A stretch of 64,000 nucleotides of DNA from CAVUCH01 sp963697705 (lineage in GTDB: Bacteria; Acidobacteriota; Vicinamibacteria; Vicinamibacterales; JAENWD01). This document shows positions 36,920 through 45,477 of this stretch, piece by piece. Every line of letters starts with the position of its first letter. The first letter of the stretch is position 1. Below the pieces are notes generated by a model, which was not told where the DNA came from, searched no databases, and saw only the letters and a list, made by a program, of their open reading frames with translations. The position numbers and the translations under genes were made by a program. The stretch covers positions 1 to 64,000 of the forward strand of contig CAVOPA010000013.1 in the NCBI GenBank assembly GCA_963697705.1, in the 5' to 3' direction.

Positions 36920-37039
36920 CGGAACAGGCTAATGCTGTCCAATCTCGCCGTGCTTTAGACCTCTGCCCAAGCTTTGGCCTGGTCGTTTGGACGGTTGGTC
37001 CAGGCGCGGGCCGCAGCGGAGGCCCGAATGGAGAGCGTG

Positions 37040-37477
37040 TCAGTCGTCGGAGCCGTGGCCCGAGTTGTCGGAGCCGCCGCCGGAGTCGTCGGAGCCGTGG
37101 CCCGAGTTGTCGGAGCCACCACCGTCGTCGCCCGAGCCCGACCCGCTCGAGTCGCCGCCACCACGATCGCCGCCGTGGTCGTCACCGGTGGTCGTGGAGG
37201 GGGTGGGCGGGGGCGACAGGCGACGCCGTCCGGCGGCCGTGGACGTGGTCTCCGGCCGCGCCTTCCGCGCGGCGCGCTCGCGGCGCTTGCGCTGCGCCGC
37301 GCGTGCATCGTCCCGAGAGGCCGCCGGCGGCGCGAGCGCCTCGCCCGCGCTCAGCGGTTGCGCCGAGAGACCGACGCTGTCGTCCGAGATGGCGTTGGCT
37401 GCGAGGCCGATGCCGACGGCGGCCACCAGCCCGGCGAGGGCCAGGGCCGCGTTGCGGAGAATTCGGCGGGGACTCAT
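37040..37477 (-). CDS. Small exported protein with GSDNSGHGSDDSGG repeats
   Basis: 145 residues, unrecognised. Signal or anchor helix (ILRNAALALAGLVAAVGIGLAANAI, about residues 5-29), a basic helical stretch (DDARAAQRKRRERAARKARPE) and an acidic Gly/Ser/Asp tail with two exact copies of GGGSDNSGHGSDD-like units, resembling extracellular calcium- or wall-associated tails. ATG is 7 bases after TAGCCT (37485-37490), and a direct repeat at 37501-37517 lies 10 bases upstream of that hexamer. The next gene downstream in the other direction is the sensor kinase. Confidence 0.7.
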   Translation of the reverse strand: MSPRRILRNAALALAGLVAAVGIGLAANAISDDSVGLSAQPLSAGEALAPPAASRDDARAAQRKRRERAARKARPETTSTAAGRRRLSPPPTPSTTTGDDHGGDRGGGDSSGSGSGDDGGGSDNSGHGSDDSGGGSDNSGHGSDD

Positions 37478-37484
37478 CGAACCG

Positions 37485-37517
37485 AGGCTAGCCGCCCCCG
37501 GGTAAGGGCCGGTCAAG
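37485..37517 (-). promoter_or_regulatory. -10 hexamer plus 11-base-period direct repeat upstream of 37477
   Basis: Read on the minus strand: CTTGACC-GGCC-CTTACC (37517 to 37501), 10 spacer bases, TAGCCT (37490-37485), 7 bases, ATG. Two CTT half-sites one helical turn (11 bases) apart beside the -35 position are typical of an OmpR/PhoB-type activator, and the adjacent operon encodes one. Overlaps the 3' end of the kinase gene. Confidence 0.55.
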
Positions 37518-38908
37518 CTGAAGGTCAGCGCTCGGCAAGCTCGCCGATGGCAGGCGCACCTCGGCGCGCGCTCCTGCCACCTCGCGGTTCTCCAGACTCG
37601 CCTCGCCGCCCCAGCGCTGGGCGAGCGCCTGGACGACTGCCAGTCCGAGGCCGGTGCCGTCCGTCCCGCGGCTCCCCGACCCGCGATAGAAGCGGTCGAA
37701 TACGCGCTCGCGCTCATCGCCCTCGAGCCCGGGGCCCTCGTCGCTCACCGCCATCCGTCCCCAGCGGGAGTCGCCCCCGAACTCGATCGTCACGGTCGTG
37801 CCCGGCGGCGAGTAGTTGAGCGCGTTCTCGACGAGGTTGTCGAGCATCGCGGCCACGTCCGAGCGCGAGGCCTCCACGGCCGGCGCGTCGTGTCCCACCA
37901 CCCGGAGCTGGTGTCCTGAGCGGCAGGCGGGCGCCTCCCAGCGCTGATGCGCCGCCTCCGCCTCCTCGGGAAGGGACAGCCACTCCGCCCGACTGCGGCT
38001 CGGGCTCGCGCGCCAGGGTCAGAAGCTGTCCGAGGAGGGCCGCCAGGCGCTCGGTCTCGCGCTCCGCGGCCGCGAGCTCGGCCTTGACCTCGGCGTCGCC
38101 GGACTTCAGCTCCGCGGCCTCGATGCGGAGGCGCAATCCGGTGAGGGGCGTGCGCAGCTGGTGGGACGCGTTGGCCACGAACTCCTGCTGCGCGCGCAGC
38201 GTCCTGCGCGAGACGTCCGGTCATGTCGTTGAACGCCGCCGCCACCTCATGCTGCTCGCTCGACCCCTCGGGCCGGGCGCGGGCCTCGAGGTCGCCGTGT
38301 GCCACGCGCCTCGCGGTGCCCGCGAGCGAGCGCAGCGGCCGTGCGAGCGAGCCCGCGAGCAGCCAGGCCACGCCGAGCCCGAGGAGGAGGGCAGCCAGAC
38401 CCACGCCGATCAAGGCCAGCACGTCGTTCCTCACCTCCGTCCGCACGGTGTCCACGCTCTGCGTCACCCGGACCGCGCCCACGGTGCTTCCGCCGCGTAC
38501 GACCGGGACGGCCGTGAACAGCACGTCCTCGTCGAGCGTGTTGCTGTGGCGCGTGCCTTGGTCCGCACTGCCGCGCAGCGCCCTCGCAACCTCCGGGCGG
38601 CTCGCGTACGAGGCTCCCCCGAGGCCGGAACCGGCCGAGTCCGCGAGCAGCCGCCCGCGCGGGCCCACCACGATCACGCGGCCGCCGAGGTCGCGCCCCG
38701 CCCGCTGGAGCACCCGGCCGAGCTCGCGCCGATCGCCGATACTGCTCGCCACGGTGGCCGCCAGGATGGCTGCCTGCCCCTGCGCCTCGCTCTTGATCTC
38801 GGCATCCACCCGGCGCGAGAGGTTGAGCGCGAGCGGCACCTCCAGCGCCACGATCACCAGCACCAGCACGTAGGCGAACGCGGCGAGCAGCCGCGCCCTC
38901 AGGCTCAC
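37488..38908 (-). CDS. Sensor histidine kinase (two frameshifts)
   Basis: About 473 residues. Two membrane helices (AAFAYVLVLVIVALEVPLAL near 9-28 and ALIGVGLAALLLGLGVAWLLAGSL near 165-190) enclose an extracytoplasmic sensor loop (about 30-160); then HAMP, the phosphoacceptor His in ASHQLRTPLTGLRLRIEAAE, N box LDNLVENALNYSPPG, and SDEGPGLEGDERERVFDRFYRG, TGLGLAVVQALAQRWGG. Frames change near 38200 and 37945. Its GTG/ATG start overlaps the end of the response regulator gene, so the two form a pair. Confidence 0.9.
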
Positions 38909-39628
38909 CGCGGCCGACCGTCCCCGAGCTCGTCCGGGCCCGCGAAGCGGAAGCCAACGCCGCGGACCGTGTGGATGAAGCGCGGGTCGGCCGAGTGGTC
39001 GCCGAGCTTGCGCCTCAGGCTCGACACGTGGACGTCCAGGGTCTTCGTGGACCCGAACCAGTTCACGTCCCAGACCTCGTCGATGAGGCGCTCGCGCGTG
39101 ACCACCGAGCCGGCCTCGCTGAGGAGCAGCTCCAGCAGCTCGAACTCACGCCGCGTGAGGTCGAGCTCGGCTCCGCGCGAGTGTGACGCTGCGACGGTCG
39201 CGGTCGAGGCGGAGCTCGCCCACCTCGAGCGACCCGCCGCTCTCCTCCCTGACCGCGGCGCTGCGTCGCAGGACGGCGCGGATACGCGCCACCACCTCGC
39301 GAGCGCTGAACGGCTTGACGACGTAGTCGTCCGCGCCGAGCTCGAGACCCACCACCCGGTCGGTCTCCTCCCCGCGCGCCGTGAGCATGATGATCGGCAC
39401 CTCGGAGTCCCGCCGCAGCTCGCGGCAGACGTCGTAACCCGAGCCGTCGGGCAGCATCACGTCGAGCAGGACCAGGTCGGGAGGGCTGCTGCGCGCCTCC
39501 TCGAGCGCAGCCGCCACGGTTCCGGCGACCCTGGTCTCGAAACCCTCACGCTCGAGCGCCTCGGCCAGTGGCACCGTGATCGACTCCTCGTCCTCCACCA
39601 TCAGGACCGTCGGCCTTGCTGTGGGCAT
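38905..39628 (-). CDS. OmpR/PhoB-family response regulator (one frameshift)
   Basis: About 241 residues. Receiver domain: VLMVEDEES (acidic pocket), LVLLDVMLPDGSGYDVC with the phosphoacceptor Asp, and YVVKPFSAREVVARIRAVLRR; winged-helix output with LTRREFELLELLLSEAGSVVTRERLIDEVW and VDVHVSSLRRKLG, RFIHTVRGVGFRF. The frame changes near 39180, between the domains. ATG 39628 (MPTARPTVLMVEDEE) is 7 bases after TAGCAT (39636-39641), which rules out the longer start. Probable target sites lie at 37501-37517 and 40366-40383. Confidence 0.92.
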
Positions 39629-39690
39629 CGGCGGGATGCTAGGCGCCGTGCCAGCGGCCGGACGCACGACGCCGGGGGCGACCTCCATGG

Positions 39691-40296
39691 TCACCCCCGG
39701 CGCGGGAACGTCGGAGCGGCCGGATCAACCGGGGCCGCTGCCGCCGTGTCCACCCTCGTCGTCGTCTCCGCCACCGTGGCCGGAGCGGTCGTCGTCGCCG
39801 TGCTCGTCGTCGCCACCGCGGCCGGGCCGGAGTGGTCGTCGCCGGAGTGGTCGTCGCCGGCGGCGTCGTCGCGTCCGCGGTCGTCGACCTGGTCGTGAGC
39901 AGGCGCCGAGTGGTCCTCGGGGCGCACGGGGCCGTTGCAACGTGGGTCGTTCGCGTGCTCAGCCTCGTCGCAGGGACCGGACACGTCCTCGCCGCGCTGC
40001 GGAGCATCGACGCCCGTGTCGGGCACCGCGACGCCCGTGCAGCGCGGGTCGTTCGCGTGCTCGGCCTCGTCGCACGGGCCGGACACGTCCTCACCGCGCT
40101 CGCGGACCCGGTCCTCCGTGGTGGTGGTCCGGTCCTCGGTCGTGGTGGTGCGGTCCTCGGTCGTTCCGGTCGTGTCCTCGGCGGTCGTTGCACCGCCGCG
40201 GCTCGACGAGCCCGACGTGTCCACCGCCGCGACCACGACCGCGGCGAGCACGCCCACGAGCACGACCGTCAACAGACCTGTGATTGCCTTCTTCAT
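39691..40296 (-). CDS. Exported repeat-rich protein with a duplicated Cys motif
   Basis: 201 residues, unrecognised. Signal/anchor helix MKKAITGLLTVVLVGVLAAVVVAAV, then TTTTED repeats, two near-identical copies of GEDVSGPCDEAEHANDPRC (about residues 69-87 and 106-124), each with two Cys ten residues apart that could form a disulfide, then DDHSG repeats and a Thr/Ala/Pro-rich end. Start is set by GGGAG 9 bases upstream of ATG. A perfect direct repeat (40366-40383) lies 70 bases upstream. It sits on the other side of the two-component genes from the similar 37040-37477 gene. Confidence 0.72.
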   Translation of the reverse strand: MKKAITGLLTVVLVGVLAAVVVAAVDTSGSSSRGGATTAEDTTGTTEDRTTTTEDRTTTTEDRVRERGEDVSGPCDEAEHANDPRCTGVAVPDTGVDAPQRGEDVSGPCDEAEHANDPRCNGPVRPEDHSAPAHDQVDDRGRDDAAGDDHSGDDHSGPAAVATTSTATTTAPATVAETTTRVDTAAAAPVDPAAPTFPRRG

Positions 40297-40365
40297 TCCC
40301 AACTCCCTTGGTCGACTGCGTGGGATCAGGATGCGGAAGGCCGGTACAGCCACCGTCCAGGCGCG

Positions 40366-40383
40366 GGTAAGGAGTTGGTAAGG
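40366..40383 (-). promoter_or_regulatory. Perfect direct repeat CCTTACC-N4-CCTTACC
   Basis: Two identical 7-base copies exactly 11 bases apart, upstream of the gene starting at 40296 and read toward it. The same CTT(G)ACC pattern occurs at 37501-37517. A matching -10 hexamer at the same distance is not obvious here; TACCGG at 40341-40346 is the nearest candidate. Confidence 0.55.
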
Positions 40384-40412
40384 CTCTGAGCGGGGGTTGC
40401 GGGCGCCGCGGG

Positions 40413-41090
40413 CTACGCCGCAGCCGGCAGCGCGAACGCCGCCACGGCCACGAAGTGAATGACCGCCGCGGCCACCACCAGCACGTGGAACACCTCGTGA
40501 TAGCCGAAGACCGCGGGGCGCGGGTCGGGGCGCTGCAGTGCGTAGACGACCGCACCGGCGGTGTACGCCACGCCGCCGCCCAGGATCAGCACGAGCGCCG
40601 CGATGCCGGCCCGGTCCACGAGCTGAGGCGCGGCCACGCACGCGAACCAGCCGAGCGACACGTACGCGACCGCCGCGAGCCAGTTGGGTGCGCGGATCCA
40701 GACCAGCGAGAAGACGACGCCGGCCGCCGCGCCGGCCCAGACCCCCGCGAGGACCACGACTTGGGTCGAGCCCGTGAGCACGAGCGCCGCGAACGGCGTG
40801 TAGGTGCCGGCGATCAGCACGAAGATCATCGAGTGGTCGAGCCGGCGCATCCACGCCCGCACGCCCGGCCGCCAGGTCACGCGGTGGTACAGCGCGCTCG
40901 TGCCGAGCAGCCCGGCAAGCGCCGCGGCGTAGACGGCCGCGACCACGGTCGCGCGACCGTCGGGCGCGAGGATCACGAGCACCGCGCCCGCGGCGAGCGC
41001 CACGAAGAACGACCACTGATGGACCACGCCGCGCAGGCGCGGCTTGACGGGGCCGAGGCCGGGCACCGCCCTGTCGGCCGCGGCGTCCAT
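40413..41090 (-). CDS. Hemolysin III / PAQR-family membrane protein
   Basis: 225 residues, seven predicted membrane helices. Conserved motifs: LRGVVHQWSFFVALAAGAVLV, TSALYHRVTWRPGVRAWMRRLDHSMIFVLIAGTYTPFA (His and Asp metal site), and GYHEVFHVLVVAAAVIHFVA. The family (HlyIII/YqfA) is thought to be a metal-dependent membrane hydrolase related to adiponectin receptors. Its ATG shares one base with the stop of the acyl-CoA dehydrogenase, so they are cotranscribed. Confidence 0.9.
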   Translation of the reverse strand: MDAAADRAVPGLGPVKPRLRGVVHQWSFFVALAAGAVLVILAPDGRATVVAAVYAAALAGLLGTSALYHRVTWRPGVRAWMRRLDHSMIFVLIAGTYTPFAALVLTGSTQVVVLAGVWAGAAAGVVFSLVWIRAPNWLAAVAYVSLGWFACVAAPQLVDRAGIAALVLILGGGVAYTAGAVVYALQRPDPRPAVFGYHEVFHVLVVAAAVIHFVAVAAFALPAAA

Positions 41091-42337
41091 CAGCGGATCT
41101 GCATGCCCGAGATGGCGCGCGCGATCACGAGCCGCTGGATCTCGGAGGTGCCCTCGAAGATCGTGTAGATCTTGGCGTCGCGGTGCATGCGCTCCACAGG
41201 GTATTCCCGCGTGTACCCGTTACCGCCGAGGATCTGGATCGCCCGCTCGGTGGACCAGACCGCCACCTCGGCCGCCTTCAGCTTGGACATCGAGCCTTCG
41301 GCGGCGGTGAACTGATGGCCCTGACGCCCCATCCACGACGCCCGCCACACCAGCAGGCGCGCGGCGTCGATCTCCATCTTCATGTCCGCCAGCGCGAAGG
41401 CGATCGCCTGGTTCTCGATGATCGGGCGCCCGAACTGCACCCGCTCCTTGGCGTAGTCGAGCGAGAACTCGTAGGCCGCGCGCGCGATGCCCAGCGCCTG
41501 GGCTCCCACGGTCGGCCGGCTCACCTCGAAGGTCTGCATCGCGGCCTGGCGCTTGGCCCGGGTGCCCTCACGGGTGCGCGCGAGCCGCTCGTCGAGCTTC
41601 TCCTTGCCGCCCAGGAGGCAGGAGCCGGGGATGCGGCAGTCGTCGAGGAACACGTCCGCGGTGTGGGACGCGCGGATGCCGTGCTTCTTCACCTTGGTGC
41701 CCATCTCGAGTCCGGGCGTGCCCTCTGGGATGACGAAGGCGGCGTGCCCGCGCGAGCCCAGCTCGGGATCGACGGAGGCCACGACCACGTGGATGGCGGC
41801 GATGCCGCCGTTGGTGGCCCAGGCCTTCTGGCCGTTCAGGACCCACTCGTCCTTGGCCTCGTCGTACTTGGCGCGGGTGCGCAGTGACGACACGTCCGAT
41901 CCCGCGTCGGGCTCGGAAACGCAGAACGCCCCGACCTTCGGCTCGGCCTCGGTGCCGTAGCACTGGGGCACCCACTCGAGCAGTTGCTCGGGCGTGCCCG
42001 ATGAGTAGATCCCCGCGACGGCCAGGGTGGTGCCCATGATCGCCATGCCGATCCCGGCGTCGCCCCAGAAGAGCTCCTCGTTCACGATCGGGAAGGTGAG
42101 CCCGGTCTCGTCCGCCCAGAACTGGGCGATTCCCTCGAAGCCGTAGAGGCCGATCTTCGCGGCCTCCTGGATCACGGGCCAGGGCATCTCCTCGCGCTCG
42201 TCCCACTCGTGGGCGGCGGGACGCACCACGCCCTCGGCGAAGCCGTGCACCCAGTCGCGGATGTCGCGCTGGTCGTCGGAGAGCTCGAGCGAGAAGGCGG
42301 CGGAGCTCTCGGTTTCGGCGCTGACGGTGGCGGACAT
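41090..42337 (-). CDS. Acyl-CoA dehydrogenase
   Basis: 415 residues, intact. FAD-binding acyl-CoA dehydrogenase: VGAFCVSEPDAGSDVSSLRTRA, WVLNGQKAWATNGGIAAIHVVVAS, GIRASHTADVFLDDCRIPGSCLLGG, RVQFGRPIIENQAIAFALADMKMEIDAARLL and the C-terminal QILGGNGYTREYPVERMHRDAKIYTIFEGTSEIQRLVIAR, where the Glu of YTIFEGTSE is the usual catalytic base. Oxidises acyl-CoA to trans-2-enoyl-CoA. ATG 42337 chosen by homology; the upstream reading runs back through the divergent PucR promoter. Confidence 0.93.
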   Translation of the reverse strand: MSATVSAETESSAAFSLELSDDQRDIRDWVHGFAEGVVRPAAHEWDEREEMPWPVIQEAAKIGLYGFEGIAQFWADETGLTFPIVNEELFWGDAGIGMAIMGTTLAVAGIYSSGTPEQLLEWVPQCYGTEAEPKVGAFCVSEPDAGSDVSSLRTRAKYDEAKDEWVLNGQKAWATNGGIAAIHVVVASVDPELGSRGHAAFVIPEGTPGLEMGTKVKKHGIRASHTADVFLDDCRIPGSCLLGGKEKLDERLARTREGTRAKRQAAMQTFEVSRPTVGAQALGIARAAYEFSLDYAKERVQFGRPIIENQAIAFALADMKMEIDAARLLVWRASWMGRQGHQFTAAEGSMSKLKAAEVAVWSTERAIQILGGNGYTREYPVERMHRDAKIYTIFEGTSEIQRLVIARAISGMQIR

Positions 42338-42373
42338 CGGGTTCCGATCGTCGGGTTCGATCGAGAAGGATCC

Positions 42374-42391
42374 TGCATCGATGCATATGAT
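42374..42391 (+). promoter_or_regulatory. Palindrome TGCATCGATGCA overlapping the PucR-type promoter
   Basis: A perfect 12-base palindrome (42374-42385) directly abuts TATGAT (42386-42391), the best -10 match to the TATAAT consensus in the window, 10 bases before ATG 42402. It sits between the divergent acyl-CoA dehydrogenase and regulator genes and is a candidate binding site for the regulator. Confidence 0.5.
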
Positions 42392-42401
42392 TCTGCTGTT
42401 C

Positions 42402-43758
42402 ATGGCCACAACCGGCCGCGAGAAACCCGTACGGGCGTCACAAGATTCGGCAGGACTGGCGGCACCGCCCTGGGAAGCGCTCCCGCCCGGAACCGCGGCC
42501 GCCCTGCGGCCAGGGCTCGACCGCACGGCCGACGAGATGATCGAGGCCATCAGGACTGCCGTGCCGGCCTACGCGCGTCCTCTCGAAGGGGCCTTCGGCG
42601 AGGGCATCCGGACCGGCGTCATCCGCGCGCTGGAGCAGTTCGTGAGCGCGGCGGAGGGCAGGCCGATGCGACCGGCGCGCCGCCGGGACATCTACTTCGA
42701 GCTCGGACGCGGCGAGGCGCGCGAGGGCAGGGCACTCGACGCGCTGCTGGCCGCGTACCGGGTGGGCGCTCGGGTGGCCTGGCGCCACGCCGCCGCGGCG
42801 GCCCGAGGCGCCGGGCTCGGGGCCGATGCGCTCGCTCCGCTCGCCGAGGCCGTGTTCGCGTTCATCGACGAGCTGTCGGCACGCTCGGCCGAGGGCTTCG
42901 CCTACGAGCAGTCGCTGGTGGCCGGCGAGGCGGCCGGCCGGCGCCGCGCGCTCGTGCAGCTGATGGTCGCGCGGCCGCCCGCCGAGCCCGCCGCGGTCGA
43001 GGACGCCGCGCGCGCGGCGGCGTGGCAGCTGCCCGCGACCCTGGCCGCGCTCTTCTGGCGCGGCGACGACGAGCAGCGAGCCGGCGCACCGTCTCCCGAT
43101 CGGCTCCCCGTCGGCGCGGCTGCGCGACGACAGCGTCTGCGCGCTCGTGCCGGACGCCGGGGCTCCTGGCCGGCTCGCGGAGCTCAGGCGCATGTTCGAC
43201 GGCGAGAGCGCGGCGCTCGGGCCGGTGGTCCCGTGGCAGGAGACCTGGCGCAGCGCGGCGCGTGCCGGCTCCGCGCTGGCGCTGGCCGCCGAGGGGCTCC
43301 TGCCCGCCGAGGGCCTTCTCCTGACGGACCAGCACCTCCCGGAGCTCGCCCTCTTCCGCGACCGCCGGCTGCTCGACGATCTGGCGGCCATCGGCCTCCG
43401 CCCCCTCGACGGCCGCACGGCCGGAGCCAGAGCGCGCCTGCTCGAGACGCTCGGCAGCTGGCTCGACCACCAGGGCCGCGTGCCCGACGTGGCCCGCGCC
43501 CTGCACGTGCACCCGCAGACCGTGCGCTACCGCCTGGCCCAGCTGCGCGAGGCGTTCGGGCCCGCGCTCGACGACCCGCGCGGGCGCTTCGAGCTTGCGC
43601 TGGCGCGTGCGGGCCCCGGGCGCGGCGGAGCCGCGCAGCGCTCCGCCGCGGCCGGCGCCGGCGCCGGCCCCCCGGATAGGCGAGGACGGCGGCATCGAGA
43701 GCGATCCGGGGCCGTCCAGACCCGACCGTCGTCGGAGGCTGCCCGCAACGAGGCGTGA
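42402..43758 (+). CDS. PucR/CdaR-type helix-turn-helix regulator (one frameshift)
   Basis: About 452 residues. N-terminal helical region (EMIEAIRTAVPAYARPLEG to FIDELSARSAEGFAYEQSLVAGEAAGRRRALVQLMVARP), a central GGDEF-like degenerate domain, and the C-terminal PucR HTH: LLETLGSWLDHQGRVPDVARALHVHPQTVRYRLAQLREAFG. The frame changes near 43125-43140. Ends in a low-complexity A/G/P/R tail. Probably controls the divergent acyl-CoA dehydrogenase. ATG 42381 seven codons upstream is possible but lies on the palindrome and -10. Confidence 0.82.
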
Positions 43759-43787
43759 GCGCCGTGCTCGCCGGGTAGGCGGACGCC

Positions 43788-43973
43788 ATGACGAAAGATC
43801 AAGACGATAACGCCGACTACCGTGCCCGCCGCTACGTCGAGGCGGCCGTGAAGCTGAGCGAGAGCGGCAACGACCAGGCCCTCACCTACGCGGTGCTGGC
43901 CCAGACGCACGCCACCCTGGCCGTGGTGGACGCCCTGTCGGAGATACGCGACGACCTGCGGGTCCGAGCCTAG
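43788..43973 (+). CDS. Hypothetical 61-residue helical protein
   Basis: MTKDQDDNADYRARRYVEAAVKLSES start, then ALTYAVLAQTHATLAVVDALSEIRDDLRVR; predicted as two helices, soluble and acidic-basic in pattern, suitable for a small adaptor. ATG; TAGGCG lies 6 bases upstream but ends in G. No family recognised. Codon pattern matches its neighbours, which supports it as a real gene. Confidence 0.5.
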   Translation: MTKDQDDNADYRARRYVEAAVKLSESGNDQALTYAVLAQTHATLAVVDALSEIRDDLRVRA

Positions 43974-44011
43974 CCCGCCGGGGACGGGCGCGATCTGGCA
44001 GGCTTCGACGC

Positions 44012-44374
44012 GTGCGTCCGATCGCCAGGCTCTTCTCCGGTCCGCTGTTCGCCCTCGCCGGCCTGAACCACTTCGCGATGCCGAAGGCGTACGTGGCGAT
44101 CATGCCCGACTACCTCCCGGCGCACCGCGAGCTGGTGTACGCCTCCGGCGTGGCCGAGTTCACGTCGGCCGTGGCCACGCTCCATCCGCGCACGCGCCGC
44201 GCCGGCGGCGTGCTGGGCATCGCCACGCTCATCGCGATCTTCCCCGCCAACCTGCACATGGCCCTCCACCCCGAGCGCTACCGCAAGATCCCGCCGTGGG
44301 CGCTCTACGCCCGGCTGCCCCTCCAGGGAGTGATGATCTACTGGATGTGGCTGGCCACGCTGGCGGACGACTAG
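44012..44374 (+). CDS. DoxX-like small membrane protein
   Basis: 120 residues with three to four membrane helices and the DoxX-type pattern GPLFALAGLNHFAMPKAYVAIMPDYLPAHRELVYASGVAEFTSAVATLHPRTRRAGGVLGIATLIAIFPANLHMAL, RLPLQGVMIYWMWLA. DoxX-like proteins are linked to thiol oxidation and stress, with no proven activity for this subgroup. GTG start. Ends one base before the convergent aldo/keto reductase stop codon. Confidence 0.8.
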   Translation: MRPIARLFSGPLFALAGLNHFAMPKAYVAIMPDYLPAHRELVYASGVAEFTSAVATLHPRTRRAGGVLGIATLIAIFPANLHMALHPERYRKIPPWALYARLPLQGVMIYWMWLATLADD

Positions 44375-44375
44375 G

Positions 44376-45404
44376 TCACCGCTGGCGGCGGCGGGCCTCG
44401 GGCCGGAGGTCCGGGTTCTGCCAGCCGGCGTCGGCCGGATTGACGTTGGTGCCGGGCGGGACGATCTCGTCGATGCGGTCGAGGACCTCGTCCGTGAGCG
44501 TGATCTCGGCGGCGGGGAGCTGCGACTCGAGGTGCTCCATGGTCCGCGGACCGATGATCGCCGCGGTCACGGCCGGGTTCCGGATGACCCACGCGATCGC
44601 CAGCTGGATGAGCGACAGCCCCGCTTCCTCGGCCACCCGGGCAAGTGCGTCCGCGGCCTCCAGCTTGCGCTGGTTCTCGGGCTTCGACATGTCGTAGCGG
44701 TCGGGGATCATCACCGCGCGACGGGAGGTCTCGACCTCGCCGTCGAGCCGGTAGCGACCGGACAGCCAGCCGCCCGCCAGCGGACTCCAGGGGATCACGC
44801 CCATGCCGTGGCGCGAGCAGGTGGGCAGCACGTCCGCCTCCACTCCGCGCACGAGCATCGAGTACGGCGGCTGCTCGCTCACGAAGCGCTCGCGCCCGCG
44901 CCGCTCCGCCGCCCACTGCGCCTCGACGATCGCGCTCGCCGGGAACGTCGAGGACCCGACGTAGCGGACCTTGCCGGCGTGGATCAGGTCGGAGAGGGCC
45001 CCCAGCGTCTCGTCGATGTCCGTGTCGGGCTCGGGGCGATGGATCTGGTAGAGGTCGATCCAGTCGGTGCCCAGCCGCCGCAGGCTGTTCTCGACCTCGC
45101 GGATGATCCAGCGGCGCGAGTTGCCGAACTCGTTGGGGTCGTCGCCCATGCTCCCGTGGACCTTGGTGGCGAGCACCACGTTGTCGCGGCGGCCTCCCTT
45201 GAGCGCCTTGCCGACGATCTCCTCGGACTCGCCGCGCGAGTACACATCCGCGGTGTCGACGAAGTTGATGCCGGCATCGAGAGCCCGGTGGATGATCCGG
45301 ATGGAGTCGTCGTGGTCGGTGTTGCCCCAAGCCCCGAACATCATCGTTCCGAGGCAGAGCGGGCTCACGCTGACGCCTGTGCGTCCGAAGTTCCGCTGCT
45401 CCAT
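44376..45404 (-). CDS. Aldo/keto reductase
   Basis: 342 residues, TIM-barrel AKR. FVDTADVYSRGESEEIVGKAL holds the catalytic Asp and Tyr, VVLATKVHG the Lys, LYQIHRPEPDTDIDETLGALSDLIHAGKVRYVGSSTFPA the His region, and AWVIRNPAVTAAIIGPRTMEHLE the NADPH-binding end. Reduces aldehydes or ketones with NADPH. ATG (MEQRNFGRTG) is exactly 8 bases after TACTGT (45413-45418), excluding the M seven codons upstream. Confidence 0.9.
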   Translation of the reverse strand: MEQRNFGRTGVSVSPLCLGTMMFGAWGNTDHDDSIRIIHRALDAGINFVDTADVYSRGESEEIVGKALKGGRRDNVVLATKVHGSMGDDPNEFGNSRRWIIREVENSLRRLGTDWIDLYQIHRPEPDTDIDETLGALSDLIHAGKVRYVGSSTFPASAIVEAQWAAERRGRERFVSEQPPYSMLVRGVEADVLPTCSRHGMGVIPWSPLAGGWLSGRYRLDGEVETSRRAVMIPDRYDMSKPENQRKLEAADALARVAEEAGLSLIQLAIAWVIRNPAVTAAIIGPRTMEHLESQLPAAEITLTDEVLDRIDEIVPPGTNVNPADAGWQNPDLRPEARRRQR

Positions 45405-45412
45405 CGGTGCGC

Positions 45413-45418
45413 ACAGTA
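45413..45418 (-). promoter_or_regulatory. -10 hexamer TACTGT of the aldo/keto reductase gene
   Basis: Eight bases before ATG 45404; chooses that start over GTG/ATG 21 bases upstream, which would put the hexamer within the reading frame. Confidence 0.58.
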
Positions 45419-45477
45419 GCGCCACGCGCCTGCAAGCCGGCGTGCGCGCCGTCGCCGGCCGTCCTTAGCCTCGCCGC

